This document shows, piece by piece, positions 38,435-52,860 of a stretch of 64,000 nucleotides of DNA. This stretch comes from Hyperoplus lanceolatus (taxonomy: Eukaryota > Chordata > Actinopteri > Uranoscopiformes > Ammodytidae): NCBI GenBank assembly GCA_026929865.2, contig CM049400.1, positions 19,036,501-19,100,500 of the forward strand, in the 5' to 3' direction. Below the pieces are notes generated by a model, which saw only the letters and a list, made by a program, of their open reading frames with translations, was not told the origin of the DNA and ran no database searches. The first letter of the stretch is position 1. Each line of letters starts with the position of its first letter. The position numbers and the translations under genes were made by a program.

Positions 38435-41124
38435 TGTGGATCATCGAGAGAACAATAAAACCAACAAAAACCTCGATCTTGAACAAGAGATAATTGTTCC
38501 ATAAACGCGGGGAAGATGAATGTTTTATCTGATGCAAATCGGCACCTGCTTGCTGTCGCCTCTTGTCGGCAGATTGTAGCCCTCACCACCTGCGATTATC
38601 CTCACACTGTGCTCAACGCGATCAAGTTGGGCATAGTGGAAGACTACATCCGGTAATTCTTTCAGTGTAAGACTCGCGGTGCTCGTATGAGCAAGTAGGA
38701 GCTAGGAGGGAATGATCAGTCACCAGTTTTATTTGTCATGCTGGTATTGTCCAATTATTATTATGTATTTGTATTATCGTGTACCCCAGCGTTAATGTTG
38801 CGAGAACATACATGCATTCAATTAATAAAGATAAATTTGTTATTTTAATTTGAAGGCAAACTACTAATGTGTTATTTCGTTGTGCTAACTTGACGCAGTT
38901 GTGCCTGGTGCCCGTGTGCGCCTTTAACCACCGGCTCTGACGCTCCTGTGACGTCACATAGAGAAAATAAAATTTATATTGTGCCAATGACACAACAATA
39001 AAAGAAAATGATGCACAATATGAATTGTAAGATGTATTTAGCTAACGTGAAATATATGTAGTATAGGCCTATTTTTATTAAAGAGAGTAGGCTACTGACG
39101 TCAGAGGTCAAGATTTAGGGGCTCATGTCGCAGTTGGAATATAGCAGGCCTACCTTTCAAAACGACTATGCTGCATTTTGCCCCTTTTAAATGATCCTCG
39201 GTTTTAGGCTGTAGGTATAGTGTTTCTTAAATCCTAACCGCTGTAGTCCATATCACTGGCCGCCAGAGGGAAGCCAAGCTCTGCAACGGTTCATCATTAG
39301 GCTACTCTGCTACTGTAGAATGGATGGCATACGGCTGCCTCATAGCCTATTATTTATCTGCCTGTAACGAGAACACTCAAATTTGGATTTTGGATTGCCT
39401 TGCCCAACTTTAATTGCCTGCTGATCTGGTAGGCCTACCTGGTGTCTCAGTCTGTTATGGAGAAGTTATAAACTGTAGGCCTAGTTTAAGAGAGGCCAGT
39501 GTTATGCCTTATACTGTATAGCTACACCCACGGTAGCCTACTTTGTTAAAATGAACACAATTACAGCTGTACTAATAATGAATCGTGTATCATATACAGA
39601 GTTAAATAAGGCAACATGAGAATAGTGTTACTATAAAAGAATTAGCAACTGTGAAGCTCCAGAATATAAGGCCCTTTCTATTGAGACTTCCTTGGTACAA
39701 TCAATCAATTTTAAGCTTGCTGCATCAATTTCCTATTTATATCCAGTGATAGGGAGTACAATAAGGGACCTTTTGAAAGGACCATTATCCGCTAGCTCAC
39801 TCCATTCAAGGTGCTGTCACATAAGTTAAATATCACCTAGTATTGTCTTTCCAACAAGGTCCCTCCCTGCTGTATCACATAACATTACAAAAGTTATCAT
39901 GTGCCATTTATTTAATACCATAGAAACTATATGGTCCTTCTATAAATAGTGAGAGCAAACTCTATCTCTGTTTACATCCTCGGACAAAAGAGCTCATGCA
40001 TGTTTCATAATCACACCTTGGTTCAATTTGTCAGGGTGTGTTACTGTCACAACACAAAGCTGCACTGAGAGAGAGAGCTCTGTGTGTTCATACGAGATTT
40101 GGGGTCAGGAGATATAGGTGAAAAACACCTATGTTGAATTAGCTTACAGCTTCTTGAAAGACCTCCATAATGGACAGACATTATGTATGAAGTATATTAC
40201 CTAAAAAATGTTTTGTCTTTAACAAATAATGTTTATATTCATTTGTTTTATAGACACTGAAGGGCCTGCAGACACAGCATATAATTGAAATTTAATTTCA
40301 TTTATGCATACATTGCTTATCTTTGCATTATGTAAGTGGTTGTTGTGTCTGGCGTGTCTAACAACACATCCACAAACTACAAGACTGAGTCCTGCAACTG
40401 TAGCACCTATGACCTAGAGGTGTAATACAGTATTCTTAAACACTTTATTCAAAGTTTTTTGATTGAAGTTTTTTTATGTGTGCTTTTCATTTTGTGCAAA
40501 ATCATAATATTAAAAGTTATTTGGACTACGAAGTTCCAGATATAGAATTTGACGAACCTGGTCAAAACTTTGGAAGTTCAACAAAGGTTACAGGTCTACT
40601 TTTGTGAAAGTTAGCCATATTTATTTTTGTACGGCAGTTTATTTGCCAGTTGATGAGGAAGACCTTGCTAAAACTCCAAAACCTGGGACAACCATCACTC
40701 CAGAAGCTGTTCATATGACTGCCTTTTGTTAATACGGCAACATGCAGGATTCTTAAAACCAACCGGCTTACATATCAACTATCGGCGGTAGTGTCTCAGT
40801 ATATACTTTATTGGTATGTATAATTTGTTTTACATTCTTGCCTGCATCAAAAGAGTGCTTGCTGTACTGTGTACTAAACCAATCCAAATCCATTGGAATC
40901 AATACAAACCTGCACCTGACCATAAGATGCTCTGCATTGTTGTCATAAATGTACGCTTGATGTTGTCATATGAAAATTCATATTCATCAGTTGACCAGGC
41001 TGGTTAAACTATAGATGTAAGTCGGCTTCATGGGGTTGTATGAATATTTAAGTAGCCATCCGCCAAGGTCAGCTGGGTTTCTTCTGTCTCACCCATTCTG
41101 TAAAATGCCAGGTCTTTCTCTCTC

Positions 41125-41169
<45 letters not shown>

Positions 41170-42157
41170 TTCTCTTTCTCTCTCTCTCTCTCTTTCTCCC
41201 CTCCTTTCTCTTTCTCATTGGAGTCCTATCAGTTACGGTGTTTGCCTGTAACTTGAACTCTCATATTCAACCATCTGTAACACTCCAGTAACCTTTACAC
41301 TCTGGGCCACTGCTCTGCGATCAGATGGGTCCATTAATTAATAGCAGTGAAGTGTAGGGCGACTTTATTAGTAACTGACCCGGAATCAGATGGTAACCAG
41401 AGTCCCCATGGCCCAACCCGGACCGCCATACTGACAACAGACCAGGGACTACCTGTTCAAGTAATAGGACACCACACTGCAACTCACACACACACACACA
41501 CACACACAAACCCTGAGACTCTCATACACACATACACTGTCAGGGCTGCAGACAAGGGGACTGTGAAGGGCTGAAGACAGAGTGACCCTTGCCTGTAAAG
41601 AGCAGCTGAAGCAACTTGTGAGCAACCCCGGGAATCCATTCTCTGCGTGAGAAAGAGAGAAAGATGTGATGAAGGATTGGCCTACTGACCGACAGACGGC
41701 CTTCGCAGTCAGGACTTTTAAGGTTAAGTCTGGGATCAACTGACCGTCCATTTCCACAGCTGCTGCTGCTGGACAAGTGGGCAAAAAAATGCTGCAATGA
41801 TATAACAAGAACATTTGCTGAAATAGAGGGACGGCTATTGAGGATATCTTTTGGCATGGATCAAAATTAATGTCTTCCCTTGAAAAATCCTCTAAATGTT
41901 TTTTTTACTAAATTTGTTGCTTCATAAGTGTGGAAAACGATGGGCTTGTTCCAATGTAATGAATTTGCCTTCATCCACCTTAAAGGTAATGATGTATATC
42001 CCTTGCTGGTTATTGATCATGCTCTAATCTAGTAGTTGGTGATTTACAAGAGGCTGAACTCCGTAATGTTGGCCCACACACTGGGAAACCCCAGATCCAC
42101 CTGATGTCAGTGCAATTCATTTTACTCTCTCTTTTGGTCATTTCTGAATCCCTCAGT
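38435..42157. other. intergenic region between elapor2 and the plus-strand gene
   Basis: Should include the elapor2 promoter and 5' UTR just right of 38435 (no clear TATA box). A (CT)n microsatellite lies at about 41115-41205 and a (CA)n at 41487-41510. I found no convincing exon or transposon boundary. Confidence 0.5.
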
Positions 42158-44712
42158 ATGCATGGGCTACCATGTTCCTCTCTGGGCCACTGTTTTGGTA
42201 ATCCAACTGATGCCAACACTGATCCAGCATCTGTTCAGGTGGCAAACAATTCCAGGCGAAGCAGACACAGCAATGGATTTCCTGCCGCCGCAGGCCCAGT
42301 TCTGTCCCAGCCAGAAGCCCTACCACCAGGCAGCCCACGGGAGCTGCAGAGACACCAACAGCCTCACAGGACTGTCAGCTACATCTCCACCCACTCCACC
42401 AGAACTGTACAAAGAGACAATGGCTCCAACAACTCCAACTCTATCCGCCACGTGCAGGATACAGATATGGACCTGTGCTTTGAGGCCCCTCCACCCTGTC
42501 ATGTAAGATTCTCCCAGAGCTCGGAGGAAGACGAGCTCGAGTGTGACTGTAGTCCCGAGCTGGAGCTGAAATATCCTCAAATCCCCAGACCCTCCATCAT
42601 CATCAGACAGCCCAAGGTAAGACAGCGGTCAGAAAGTTTCAGCAGCAATAAAAAGTAACTGAATACATTTACTCTAATGCTGTATTTGCAGGAAGTACAA
42701 ATCTGCAGCATTTCCACTTTTCTTGAGTATGTATCTTTCATGATATACACTATAAACCCCAACACATTTCAGAGGGACATGTTGTACTTTTTACTGCGCT
42801 ACACTTATTTATTAAAGCGTGTGAATGTCGATAGTTAGCCTGCTATCGGTGTATGAATGTGTGTGTGAATGGTAAAGTGGGAAAGGAAAACAGGTCTCCC
42901 TTGCAAAAGAGTCTTCGGACTCAATGGGATTTACCTGTATAAATAAAGGTTAAAGAAAAAAGCCTTTGATCAGTTAAAAAACACGTATTGTGTTATTACA
43001 GTTCAAACCACCTTGAAATATATGAAACATTTTAAAAGTGTGGTATTGCTTATATTTCTCAAGTAAATTATTTGAATACTTCTTCCACCACTGGTTTTCA
43101 ACTGATAATAATGAGCCTTATAGTCAGTCACAATGACCGGAAACAATCAATTGGGAGTAAAATCATTTTTAGATCATTAAATCTGATGTTGTACAAATGC
43201 GTGCAAACTTTTCTGTGCAACAACCGGAGTTGAGTGTAGCTTTGGTGTAGTGCTCTATATCGCCACAGAGGGGAGTATAAAACCCAAATGACAGTAAGTT
43301 ATTTGTGAGTGGTGGGTGTAAAGTATGGATGGTCACCCCCTGTCAGGAATGAACTCATTAATTTCTCATCGGAGTACGAAAAAATCTTTTTTATCAATGA
43401 GATGCAAAGCTGTGAAACACAAAGCGGGTACTCAAACACTGACCTTGAAGTTAAAGTGCTCGTGACTGTAGATAGGATGTCAGTGAATGTGTGTCTCCTG
43501 TTCAACATGATCTGAGTCTACTGATCTCTGTGTCAACATGTGTGTGCATTTATGTGCCTATTGGTAAGCATCTGTTACTAATTAGTCTTGAGAAAAACTG
43601 GCCTTTCTGCACATGTCCCTATTTCAAGAGGAGGATGACACCTTCTGTGTCCTCAGACTTTGATCAATAATGCTGATCAGCAGTGGAAACTGCAGAAGAA
43701 TGGGAGGGGGGGTGGGGCGGTTTTTAATAAGAATCCTTGGAATTTACAACGTTGATTACTTCATCCAAAGGGAGGCATCTCAGCAGCAGATGTTTGGACA
43801 TCTGCTGGGTTGATCGTTTTAGGCCAGAGGATTGTCACTTTCGATACGATCTAAGTTGAGAAATTTTAAAAAGCATTAAACACGTGGTTGATTTATCAGT
43901 CAGACACAGGCTTGGTATGGCCATTTTTAATTCCATACTAAAGACACTGAGCCAACTGTAACCATTGCTTGACGATTTACATGATAGTACCCTTGTATAC
44001 CTTGTACCAGCCTCCCAATAAAACTGCTGCAAAGCGGCTCATTGGCTCCTAGTACAACACATAATTGTAGTGGACACCCCCCAAGGTTATAAGGCTGGGA
44101 ATGTATACAACCGTGCCCTCCCCCAACAGTGCCATTATTGTGCTGTGTCACCACAGTTACAATACTGTAGGTTTAAGCAAATGTTTCGTGCCTTCTTTGG
44201 ATACAGGAAAGAGGTTTCCCAATGTTTACTTTTGCAAAGCAAATGTTTATCATGTTTAAAATTCAGGGTCGATTCCTTAATTGAAATCTGATCTCGACAG
44301 TCAGATCAGAAAAAGCTGATTGATCCGCTTGATCACAGGCAAGATCTGAGCATTACTGGAACCCCTTCGCTCTCCCTCAGCTAACCTCTCACAAATCACA
44401 GCCAAAAGCCTTAGTGATTTGCATCCTCAAGGAGCAAATTAATGCCCCTTCTGTTGACGAGCTCAAGGGACTGAACTACTGAAAATACGGCCCTTAAATG
44501 ACAGCCACACTGTGCAATGACTGTACAGTAGTATGTTCAGTAAGAGCAATGAGCAGGAGTGTGTGAGCGTGACTAACAGAGGGTGACTTCTTGGGTTACT
44601 ATGTGCCAGCCCATCGTGTCATTCCACAGTGTGAAATTCCTCCAACTTAATGTCTTTGTTAAGATATCCAGCCAACAGATTTAGCTTTGATCTCCTGGGC
44701 CCAGAGGCTTTA

Positions 44713-44806
<94 letters not shown>

Positions 44807-45769
44807 GTCAGTATCAGTATGTGATAGTACAGCTGTTGCATTTACATCTGACCGCTCCCTTGAAGGCGGACATGTTTATGGGACACTTCCTTTATCAAGA
44901 GCGGAACCCACTGTCATATCTGAGACATTCAGCACAGTACAAAGACACAATGGAGTAACAATGATTATATGTTACATAAAACAATGTCCAAATCGTCAGC
45001 ACAAAGTCATTCGTAGTACTCTCTCACACACATGGACGTGAACGATTACTGAACACTGTTATTAGGCAAATTGAGGGGTTGGTTTGAAAAAGACTACAGG
45101 CAGCAAAGAAGGAACAGGCCCCTTTACAACAATCCCTCGCACAATCTAATCTTATACATCTGACAGTCATTTCTTGGTGTGTCGCATTTAGCAGTAAATA
45201 AAAGATTTATTATAAGCACTGAATTAGAGTCCCTTGGATTGTTATTTTTGTCAACCAGCTAAAATTGAGCCTCTTTTTGCATGCTATATAACCTCCTATT
45301 TGCATGAAACACGTGTGCCTTTACTTTGTTTATATATTGGGTCGTTAAAGTAGGTTTCGACATTTCACAGATAAGAAACACACTAAGCGGAAGGGGGTAT
45401 TACCAGCCTGCATCTTTGCCTCTGACATAGGTGTAACCAAATATGCTATAGTCCTGTGAATATCACAATATGATATATTCTCCCCGAATAGGATTGTGTC
45501 TAAAATTAGCCATTGTACTAGTAGCTATGCTTCACCTTTTTATTGTCCCATTATAAAGTAGACAGCCCATTGCAGGCATGTACTTATTGATGTGTGACCA
45601 GCCATGCCCCTTAGATTAATGTGTTTGTTATTCAGGGATGACCTTACAGGGACTGACAGTATCCCTTTGTGTTTCCTTCCCCACACACTCCCCCCTCAGG
45701 AGTCAGAATTCCAGGAAACAGCGTCTGACAGGTCGGACTGTAGGGAGACAGAGGATGGAGGGTTATCAG
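42158..45769 (+). CDS. unidentified gene, first two coding exons (partial)
   Basis: Exon 1 (42158-42616) opens after an acceptor-like tract (tttctgaatccctcag) with an ATG and runs 153 codons to CCCAAG|gtaagac. Exon 2 (45700-45769) starts after ccccctcag in phase 0 and ends TCAG|gtacgc, leaving one base. The product is hydrophilic and Ser/Pro/Gln-rich, then acidic, with EAPPPCHVRFSQSSEEDELE, CDCSPELELKYPQIPRPSII and ESEFQETASDRSDCRETEDG. It reads like the regulatory N-terminus of a cytoplasmic signalling protein, but I cannot name it. An alternative ATG at 42104 would add a hydrophobic 18-residue leader. That leader is probably the translated pyrimidine tract of the acceptor. Later exons were not found and may lie past the window. 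Confidence 0.5.
42840..42960 (+). repeat. SINE tail fragment
   Basis: Contains tatcggtgtatgaatgtgtgtgtgaatgg, shared with the SINE at 1680-1968. Only the distal part is present. Confidence 0.5.
44718..44805 (+). repeat. (TG)n microsatellite, about 44 units
   Basis: Pure dinucleotide run in the intron between the two exons of the unidentified gene. Confidence 0.97.
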
Positions 45770-47429
45770 GTACGCAAAACAACAGGAGCTTCCTCCTCTT
45801 TTCTCTTCGGCCTAAATTTTCCACCTCCAGCTTCCATCACACTGGAGTGGTTGGGCACATATTTTTAAAATGGAAAAAAAATACATCTGGCAGCTGGAGC
45901 TGTCATCTGCTGATGGAAAAACAACTTTGATTTTTTTTTACATTGAGAGGAACATATTTTGTGAAAATAATTACTCTGGCCTGTGAGGGACCGATCGGGA
46001 ACACAATGCTTTGCCCCCATTGAAACGATGTGTCATTATGAAATGTGTTTTGTACCATAACTCATCTGTTTATGAGTGACAAGGGAGACTTAGTTGGCCT
46101 GTAGTAAATAGTGATCCAAATGAAAGGACGGAAGTTGTGTGCGGGTGCGGTGTGTGTGTTCAAACACCTTGCCAGTGATGTCTGGGGGGAGCTGAGTGCT
46201 GGCGGTTACCCTGGTGATGAGTCTTGGGGCCAAGCACTGGGAGGAGTGGAGGGCTACAAATGGGTAAAATAATTGAGTAGAGTGGTTGATTAATAAAGTG
46301 ATTGGGTGTGTACATTGTGCGTCTACATGGTCAAATAGAATGTGAAGTTGAGTGTTAGTTGTGTGTGCTGGTCGCCCGGAAGACCTACGAACATGAGAGA
46401 CTGTGTAGCAAAGGCTTGGCATGCACACACCAAGGCTGCCCCATCTGCACTCAATCTCTCTGTCTTTTGTTTTCAAACTCCATCTGATTACATCACAAAG
46501 AATGGATTTTGGGGTGTGGGGGTTGGGAGAAAATCTCACAAAATAATGCAGGCCAGCTCACAAACAGTATAAAGAACGGCCTCAAAAATGACTATATGAG
46601 CGATTATAATGTTTTACAAATGAATTGTATTTGATTATGTAACATTCACACTTGTCGTAAGGTTTTCAAAGGAGGCACTCCTTTATACCGTATACCTCAC
46701 ATACTGCTAGGTCAACCAAAGCAAACATTTAGTAACCCAGCTCAGTGTATTTTGTGCTTTTAAAGGATTAACTTATTTAACTATTCCTCTGTGCCACACA
46801 CTTAGAGAAAACAATAGAACATCTGGTCTACATAAGGTTCTCTGAGCTGTCCACCTCTGATCAGATCACTAAAATCACATCAATAATCCCATGTGGAAAC
46901 AGGGCCTAACAGTTGTTCTATCGACATAAAGGACATTCTGAGACTGACAACTACAGGTCTCTTTATTCCAATAAGAGAAATGTAAACAATAGGAGAGTTG
47001 ATGGTACACCAGGGGATATTGTAAGTACAGTCTTTCTCTCTCTGACCCATGCACACAATTGTCACACTGACCTTGATTTCCTGTGGTCACCGTGTGCGCC
47101 TGTTGTTGGAAGGGCCTTCCTGGAAATCCCGCTTATTCAGCGTATTCACACAAACAAGGTGGACGGACAGAAAGACTAGTGGACCAACAGAGCTCTGTTG
47201 CTTGTCTATTCTTCAAGGGGTCTACCCAGGCCAGCTCACCTTACACATACAACCTTTATTCTTAGTGTGTGTTTTGTTTCCCTGGTGTTTACTAATAACT
47301 AGTATCAGTGCTATTCCAGGATCCACGTACAATTTTACTATTTAACTCATTTAATTTCTTTATTTACTTTAGTATTACCATGTAAACATCTGGTCAATGA
47401 TTAGACTCCTTTGTGAGCTTCTCTTATTT

Positions 47430-47665
47430 TTTGTACATAAGACATCTTTTGCATGATGTCCGTCCCGGGAGAGGGATCCCTTCCTCTGTCAACTCTCCCT
47501 GAGGTTTCTCAATTTTTTAATCCCGATAAAGGATTTTTACTGGGATTTTTTTCTCAGCCAAGCCAAGGGTCTAAGGGCAGGGTGTCATACTTTATGGAAT
47601 GTAAAGCCCACTGAGACAAATGTCTATTTGTGATATTGGGCTATACAAATAAAACTGATTAGATT
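47430..47665 (+). mobile_element. Rex1-type LINE 3' end
   Basis: Has gtccgtcccgggagagggatccc, gggtctaagggcagggtgtc and the typical end gatattgggctatacaaataaaactga. This order is characteristic of fish Rex1/Babar LINE 3' regions. Truncated; no coding part. Confidence 0.65.
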
Positions 47666-48746
47666 TTTGCTTTGATGATCTCTGTGAAGTAGCATTTGAG
47701 CTTATTTGCACTGTATGTGTGCACATTCCCAAGTATAACAGCTATAACAACAACTTTGTATGCCTGTTGTGTTGTACTGTAAAGGGAGTGATGAATTAGT
47801 TAATTAGTGTATCCAATAACAAAAGTAAGTGTTCCTAATAGTTTGAACATGTGTGTGTGGTGTATCAACTCTTAAGTGTCCAGCAGGGATTTATAACCCA
47901 GACACACATATACCTGGTCTGCAAGATAAAATAGCATGGTCGTGGGCACTTCTTTCCAATCACCCTCACTGTACTGTAACAGAGCCATCTGCTCCCATTC
48001 CTGTTGGCAGTCATTAGGCTAAGTGGAAAGGCTCTGTACAGTATAAGACTCAATAAATCTGGGTGGCTTTATCAGTAATAACAGCTAGGCTACAGGCTAG
48101 CCTAGGCTGCAGATAAATAACCGTATCACAGTCTTTTTTTAGCATGCACTATCATGCATGCATGCATTGTATTCAAATACATGCAAACACTGGCTCACAC
48201 CGTACGCAGGCATGCAAATGCAGGAAATGACAGGCATCGCTATATGCAATCTTTCGTTCTGCTCCACTTGGGTGAATAGTTTGGATGTGAAAGGAATGAA
48301 TGTGCAGTCATATTCAACTTACATGGCGGGTAAGGAAGTGTTGTAACCGATGGAAAAGAGGAAAATAATGTAATGAATTATATAAGTGAAAAAACAAGTG
48401 ACAAATGCCATCTCTGATTAATTTTTCAACATTGGCCAAAAGATAGGCAGCTCTGGGAAAGTGAGATTTATTTGTCACATTAATTATTGTTGCTGTACAC
48501 TGCAATTTTTTTAAATATATTGACAACTTGGCAACTATCTAGGTTGAACATCGAGAAAGAAATAGGGAAATGCAAACAAGAAAGTTCTGAATGACAAGGC
48601 ATGACAGTGCATCAACTGAAAGCAGAGACGGGGAGAGTAAGAGTGGCTAATGAAGAGACATCATTTCACAAGTGCTGAGAGGCTGACGCAGCACTGACAT
48701 CACAAACCTCATCTAGCCAGGCACCATGGTGCATGTGTTTGGATGC

Positions 48747-48900
<154 letters not shown>

Positions 48901-49906
48901 CATGTGTTTATCTGTGCAGAAAAGGACACTGGGGTGTGAGTCACCCAGCAATGATTGAATTAGCTGAACTTTTGGTGAACACTCACAGGGTAAAGAGGGA
49001 AAGGCCTAAAAAAAGGCTGACAGTGGGAGTGTCATCCAAAATCTATTAAATAAACACCCAGCATTATAAGAGCTACACAGACAGCCTGCACACACCCACT
49101 GTAATGTGTGTAATGTACACACAGGCCTCTGAGAACAGAATTACACAACTCACAAAGTTACTCAGAGTGACCTAATTGGCAATTCCATCCAAAACACATA
49201 AATGTGGAATATTACTTATGTACAGATTTTTGTCATGTGGTTGTGTTTTCTTTTTCTTTTTCTTTTCATCAGCACACTGAGGTTATGTGCCCTATACTGT
49301 GGCTGGGTCAGGCATAAGGGGGAGAAAAGAGTGGAAAGAATGCATTAAGTCTCTTTTGACCAGGAAGGAGTAAGAATACGATGGTAATGGTAAAAGAGAA
49401 GAAGTCTGAAGATTTCAACAAGAATCTCAAATTCAACCAACGGTTCTTGAACATACACGCTCCAAACCTCCGGTCATTCAGCAGTAAGTCGCACACGTGA
49501 GGTTGCTGTTTATGTACACTGTAATTACATGTAATTATTTACCATCTATACTCCCTTCCCTTTACTGGTGTGATGTTAAGTATGTCTTTAGACTCTTCTC
49601 AACAGCAGTGAATAAATCCTTGTAAATTTCCTCTGGTGCATTTTTAAATCTGCACAGAAATTGCACCACTTAGCTCCTCGGTACATTTGGTATCATTATC
49701 TCGTATTGCACAGAAGATAATTTTTTAAAACTTTCCCCAAAAGAGATTAACTATCGTCAGTTTCACAACCTGCCCTCGCTCACAGGAAGACCTCTCTGTC
49801 ACCATGGTTTTCAGATAACTGCCATATCCTGTTTAAAGTGGAGGCCCTTGGAGGCCTGACAGAGAAAAACAAGGGGCCTCACATGCGAACATTCATACAA
49901 ACGTGT

Positions 49907-49907
<1 letters not shown>

Positions 49908-49963
<56 letters not shown>
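49908..49963 (+). repeat. (CA)n microsatellite
   Basis: About 27 CA units followed by catacacataca. Confidence 0.95.
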
Positions 49964-49968
<5 letters not shown>

Positions 49969-51947
49969 ATACAAGAACTGTGGGAAACCCTGTGACGATA
50001 ACAGAAACATCTGTGCCAGAAGTTAGACTAGAATTAGAGAGGAGGGGGCCGTTCCAGGCAGTGATGTTGGATGAGGAAACCCCCAATTTACACACAGGAA
50101 GAGGCAACAACATGACCTTCAGCGCCCAAACCTGTCTGCTTCAACCCAATCTGTGTTTATTTACAGGGAAGGACACATTCAGCACGATGGACTGTGTCTA
50201 TATGTTGCCATCTACCCACATAGGGCAGTACATTAAGGATGCTGGCATTTTCACCCTTTTTAGAACAGTAAACCTGGTTTTCACTTGTTCAAACCACCAT
50301 TTGTGTGTAACTGTAACTGTCCCACTGAATCTTTCCATCGCCGTTGTGGTTTTTTACCCGGAAGAAACTTTAACTTCTAACTTCCCCTTAAACCACCAGA
50401 AACGGAAAACCACTTACAAATGCAATATCTCTGCCCTACTAGAAAAGTTGTTTCTCCTTCACGGGCCTGTTGAAATACCAGTGAGGAAGTGCTTTCTTCC
50501 TTTTACATTTTGAAAGCTAACATGACTTGAGTTTAAATTGCAGTGGAAGTTTTTAGTTTCAGTCAAACATGCCTGTCTATCAGAAATGGATTAGTTACTC
50601 TGTTATAAAATGTTGAGTAAAGATAAAGTTAACACTCATCCGCTTTTCTCCCAAGGTTTAGATAAAGAGTCGGGGGCCACTGCATGGACCTATAAAGAAA
50701 GGGCCACTGCCAACATGTCTGAACGACATTTGGCCACTTTAAAGGGGGTTCCAAGAACAGTAACTTCCGGGATTCTTCACTGGTTGCTTGGCAACTGGTT
50801 CCAGCCAAGCAATAGTCAAAATGTTATTGTGCGTAAAACAGCCACATTTTTCCAATGAAGTTTTCTGTGGAGGTGCTGCAGGCAGGTTTCGTTAAAGGAC
50901 ACAGCCAGACTAGCTGTTTCTCACTGTTTCAAGACTTTATGTAGCACACAGACATACTGCAATCAGTTGTCTCATATTTTAGCAAGAAAGCAACAAAACA
51001 TATTTCCCAATTATTCCTTTTAGTAACAATAGCACAACAATGATGTTTTTCAGGGTTAGTGATAGATAGGCTAGTTGTTGCTCAGACCTTTGGTTTTCCT
51101 TCACACAGCTTTTACTTCTTTACTTAGAACCACTTGCAGCATACACACATATACTTCATACACATCTGTTTCCTGCATGGTGGGAGCTCTGAGTTTGGTG
51201 GTCTCTAAAGGGTGTGTCCTCTCCGTCAGACGCGACCCCTCTTGTGACTCATCCCATTGTTCAGCTCAACACTCTTAGTCACCCCTCTCCTAAATTATGA
51301 GAAGGTCCTCTGGAATGTGTTTCTTCTCTGACATCCCCACCGCCTTCATGCTTATACATTTCAAACAAGACTCTTGGGCTGTTTTCTGTTCTTTTTGGTC
51401 ATTTCCAGTAAGTTGTGGAGCAACTTAGATCATTATCCATGTGATGTGAACACTGACAGATCACCATGAAACCAGTAGTTTGGGTGAGCACTGCAGATTT
51501 AACAGAAGGAGGGTGGATAAGCAGATCCACTGACCCTTCATCCGTAAGCAGATTACTCTTTATCACAAAGAATGCTCAGGATTTTCAATCTGCCACAACA
51601 ACAGACAGTAGGCTATAGACTGATCTGTTTTAATCAAAGTGAAGAATGATCAGAAAACAGAAGATCGGCCGGTGGAAATAATAAAAACTTCACCTTTACA
51701 TTCTTAAAGAAACTTAAACACTTGTAAATTGTGGCACTATTTTCACCATTAGCTGACTACTTTTAATGTCAGCTGTTTGGTGCTGGCCGTATGGAGGGTT
51801 TATCAGAGCTGTTAAATGGGCAACAGCTAGAAACAAGGTTTATGAAAGCAATTTTAACACCATGCGGAAGCTGTAAAACCAAAACATTCGGCTGAAAGAA
51901 AACACTGTAGAGCTGATGAGAACTATTTTTCAACTAAAACATATTAG

Positions 51948-52063
<116 letters not shown>

Positions 52064-52489
52064 GTAAATAACATAATACAAAATAAGCATTGAAAAAGGA
52101 AAAGTATGTTAAGGGAAAATTATTTTCAAGGGAAATTATGTTGGAAAAGGGGAAACTTAGTGTATGTTTGGGGAAAACTAATGTAAAACATATAGGCTAG
52201 TGCAGTTATTGCAGCTGAAATCACATCATACTTAAGAGGTCCGTCCAACACATTTGTAATATAAAGTACAACTTCAAAGACCACTGTGTTTGGATTGTGG
52301 CTTTCCTTTGTGGTTAGAAAAAAATTGAATATAATGAAAAACTAGGCTATAACAATGTAGCCTAAATTGGCCTGACACATTTTAGAATAAAGACTAAGAC
52401 TGTTTACAGGAAAGAAAATTCATATTTTATTCATAACGTCACTTATTGGCACTTTTCAGTTTTCACAACCATGACAGAATAGTTACCGT

Positions 52490-52860
52490 GTTTGCGCGTG
52501 TGCTCGTGGTGCACGAGTGCGCGCTCCATCCACGCCCCGCCCTGAGCTCGAGGAGTCCCCGGTCATCCACTTCACCGAGAGCAGATGAAGAAAGGGGAGG
52601 GGGAGGAGCCCTGCGTGACGTCACTGTATCCCTCCCACCCAGCTAAAATTTACATTTTCTATGGGTCCTCCTGATTCAGTGTACGTGTGTGCGTGTGTGC
52701 TGCCACAGCAATTGAATACTTTACAAAAGCAGAGTCGTGCGGACACACCTCGAGCCCAAGAAGTGATCTGGAGACGCACCGATGTGGCCTGAACCACTTT
52801 GTCATTTTAATTTTTAAACATCTTGAGTTGGAGAAGTCGCTTTGGGGTCGACTTTGAGGT
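52490..52860 (+). promoter_or_regulatory. putative promoter with CRE and non-coding first exon
   Basis: A local CpG-rich stretch (about 52495-52620) ends in the palindromic cAMP-response element TGACGTCA at 52616-52623. The downstream sequence ends at CTTTGAG|gtaggtgtg (donor at about 52857), as a 5' UTR exon would. No long ORF lies in it. It could be an alternative promoter of the plus-strand gene at 42-46 kb, or the start of a new gene. Inferred from composition and motifs only. Confidence 0.45.

Noticed and set aside
42104-42157. signal peptide for the unidentified plus-strand protein
   Set aside because: The hydrophobic leader coincides with a pyrimidine tract ending in cctcag, which fits a splice acceptor better, and the rest of the protein looks cytoplasmic.
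49905-50513. 202-codon ORF as a gene
   Set aside because: It starts in a CA repeat, has no family signal, no splice support and no conserved motif.
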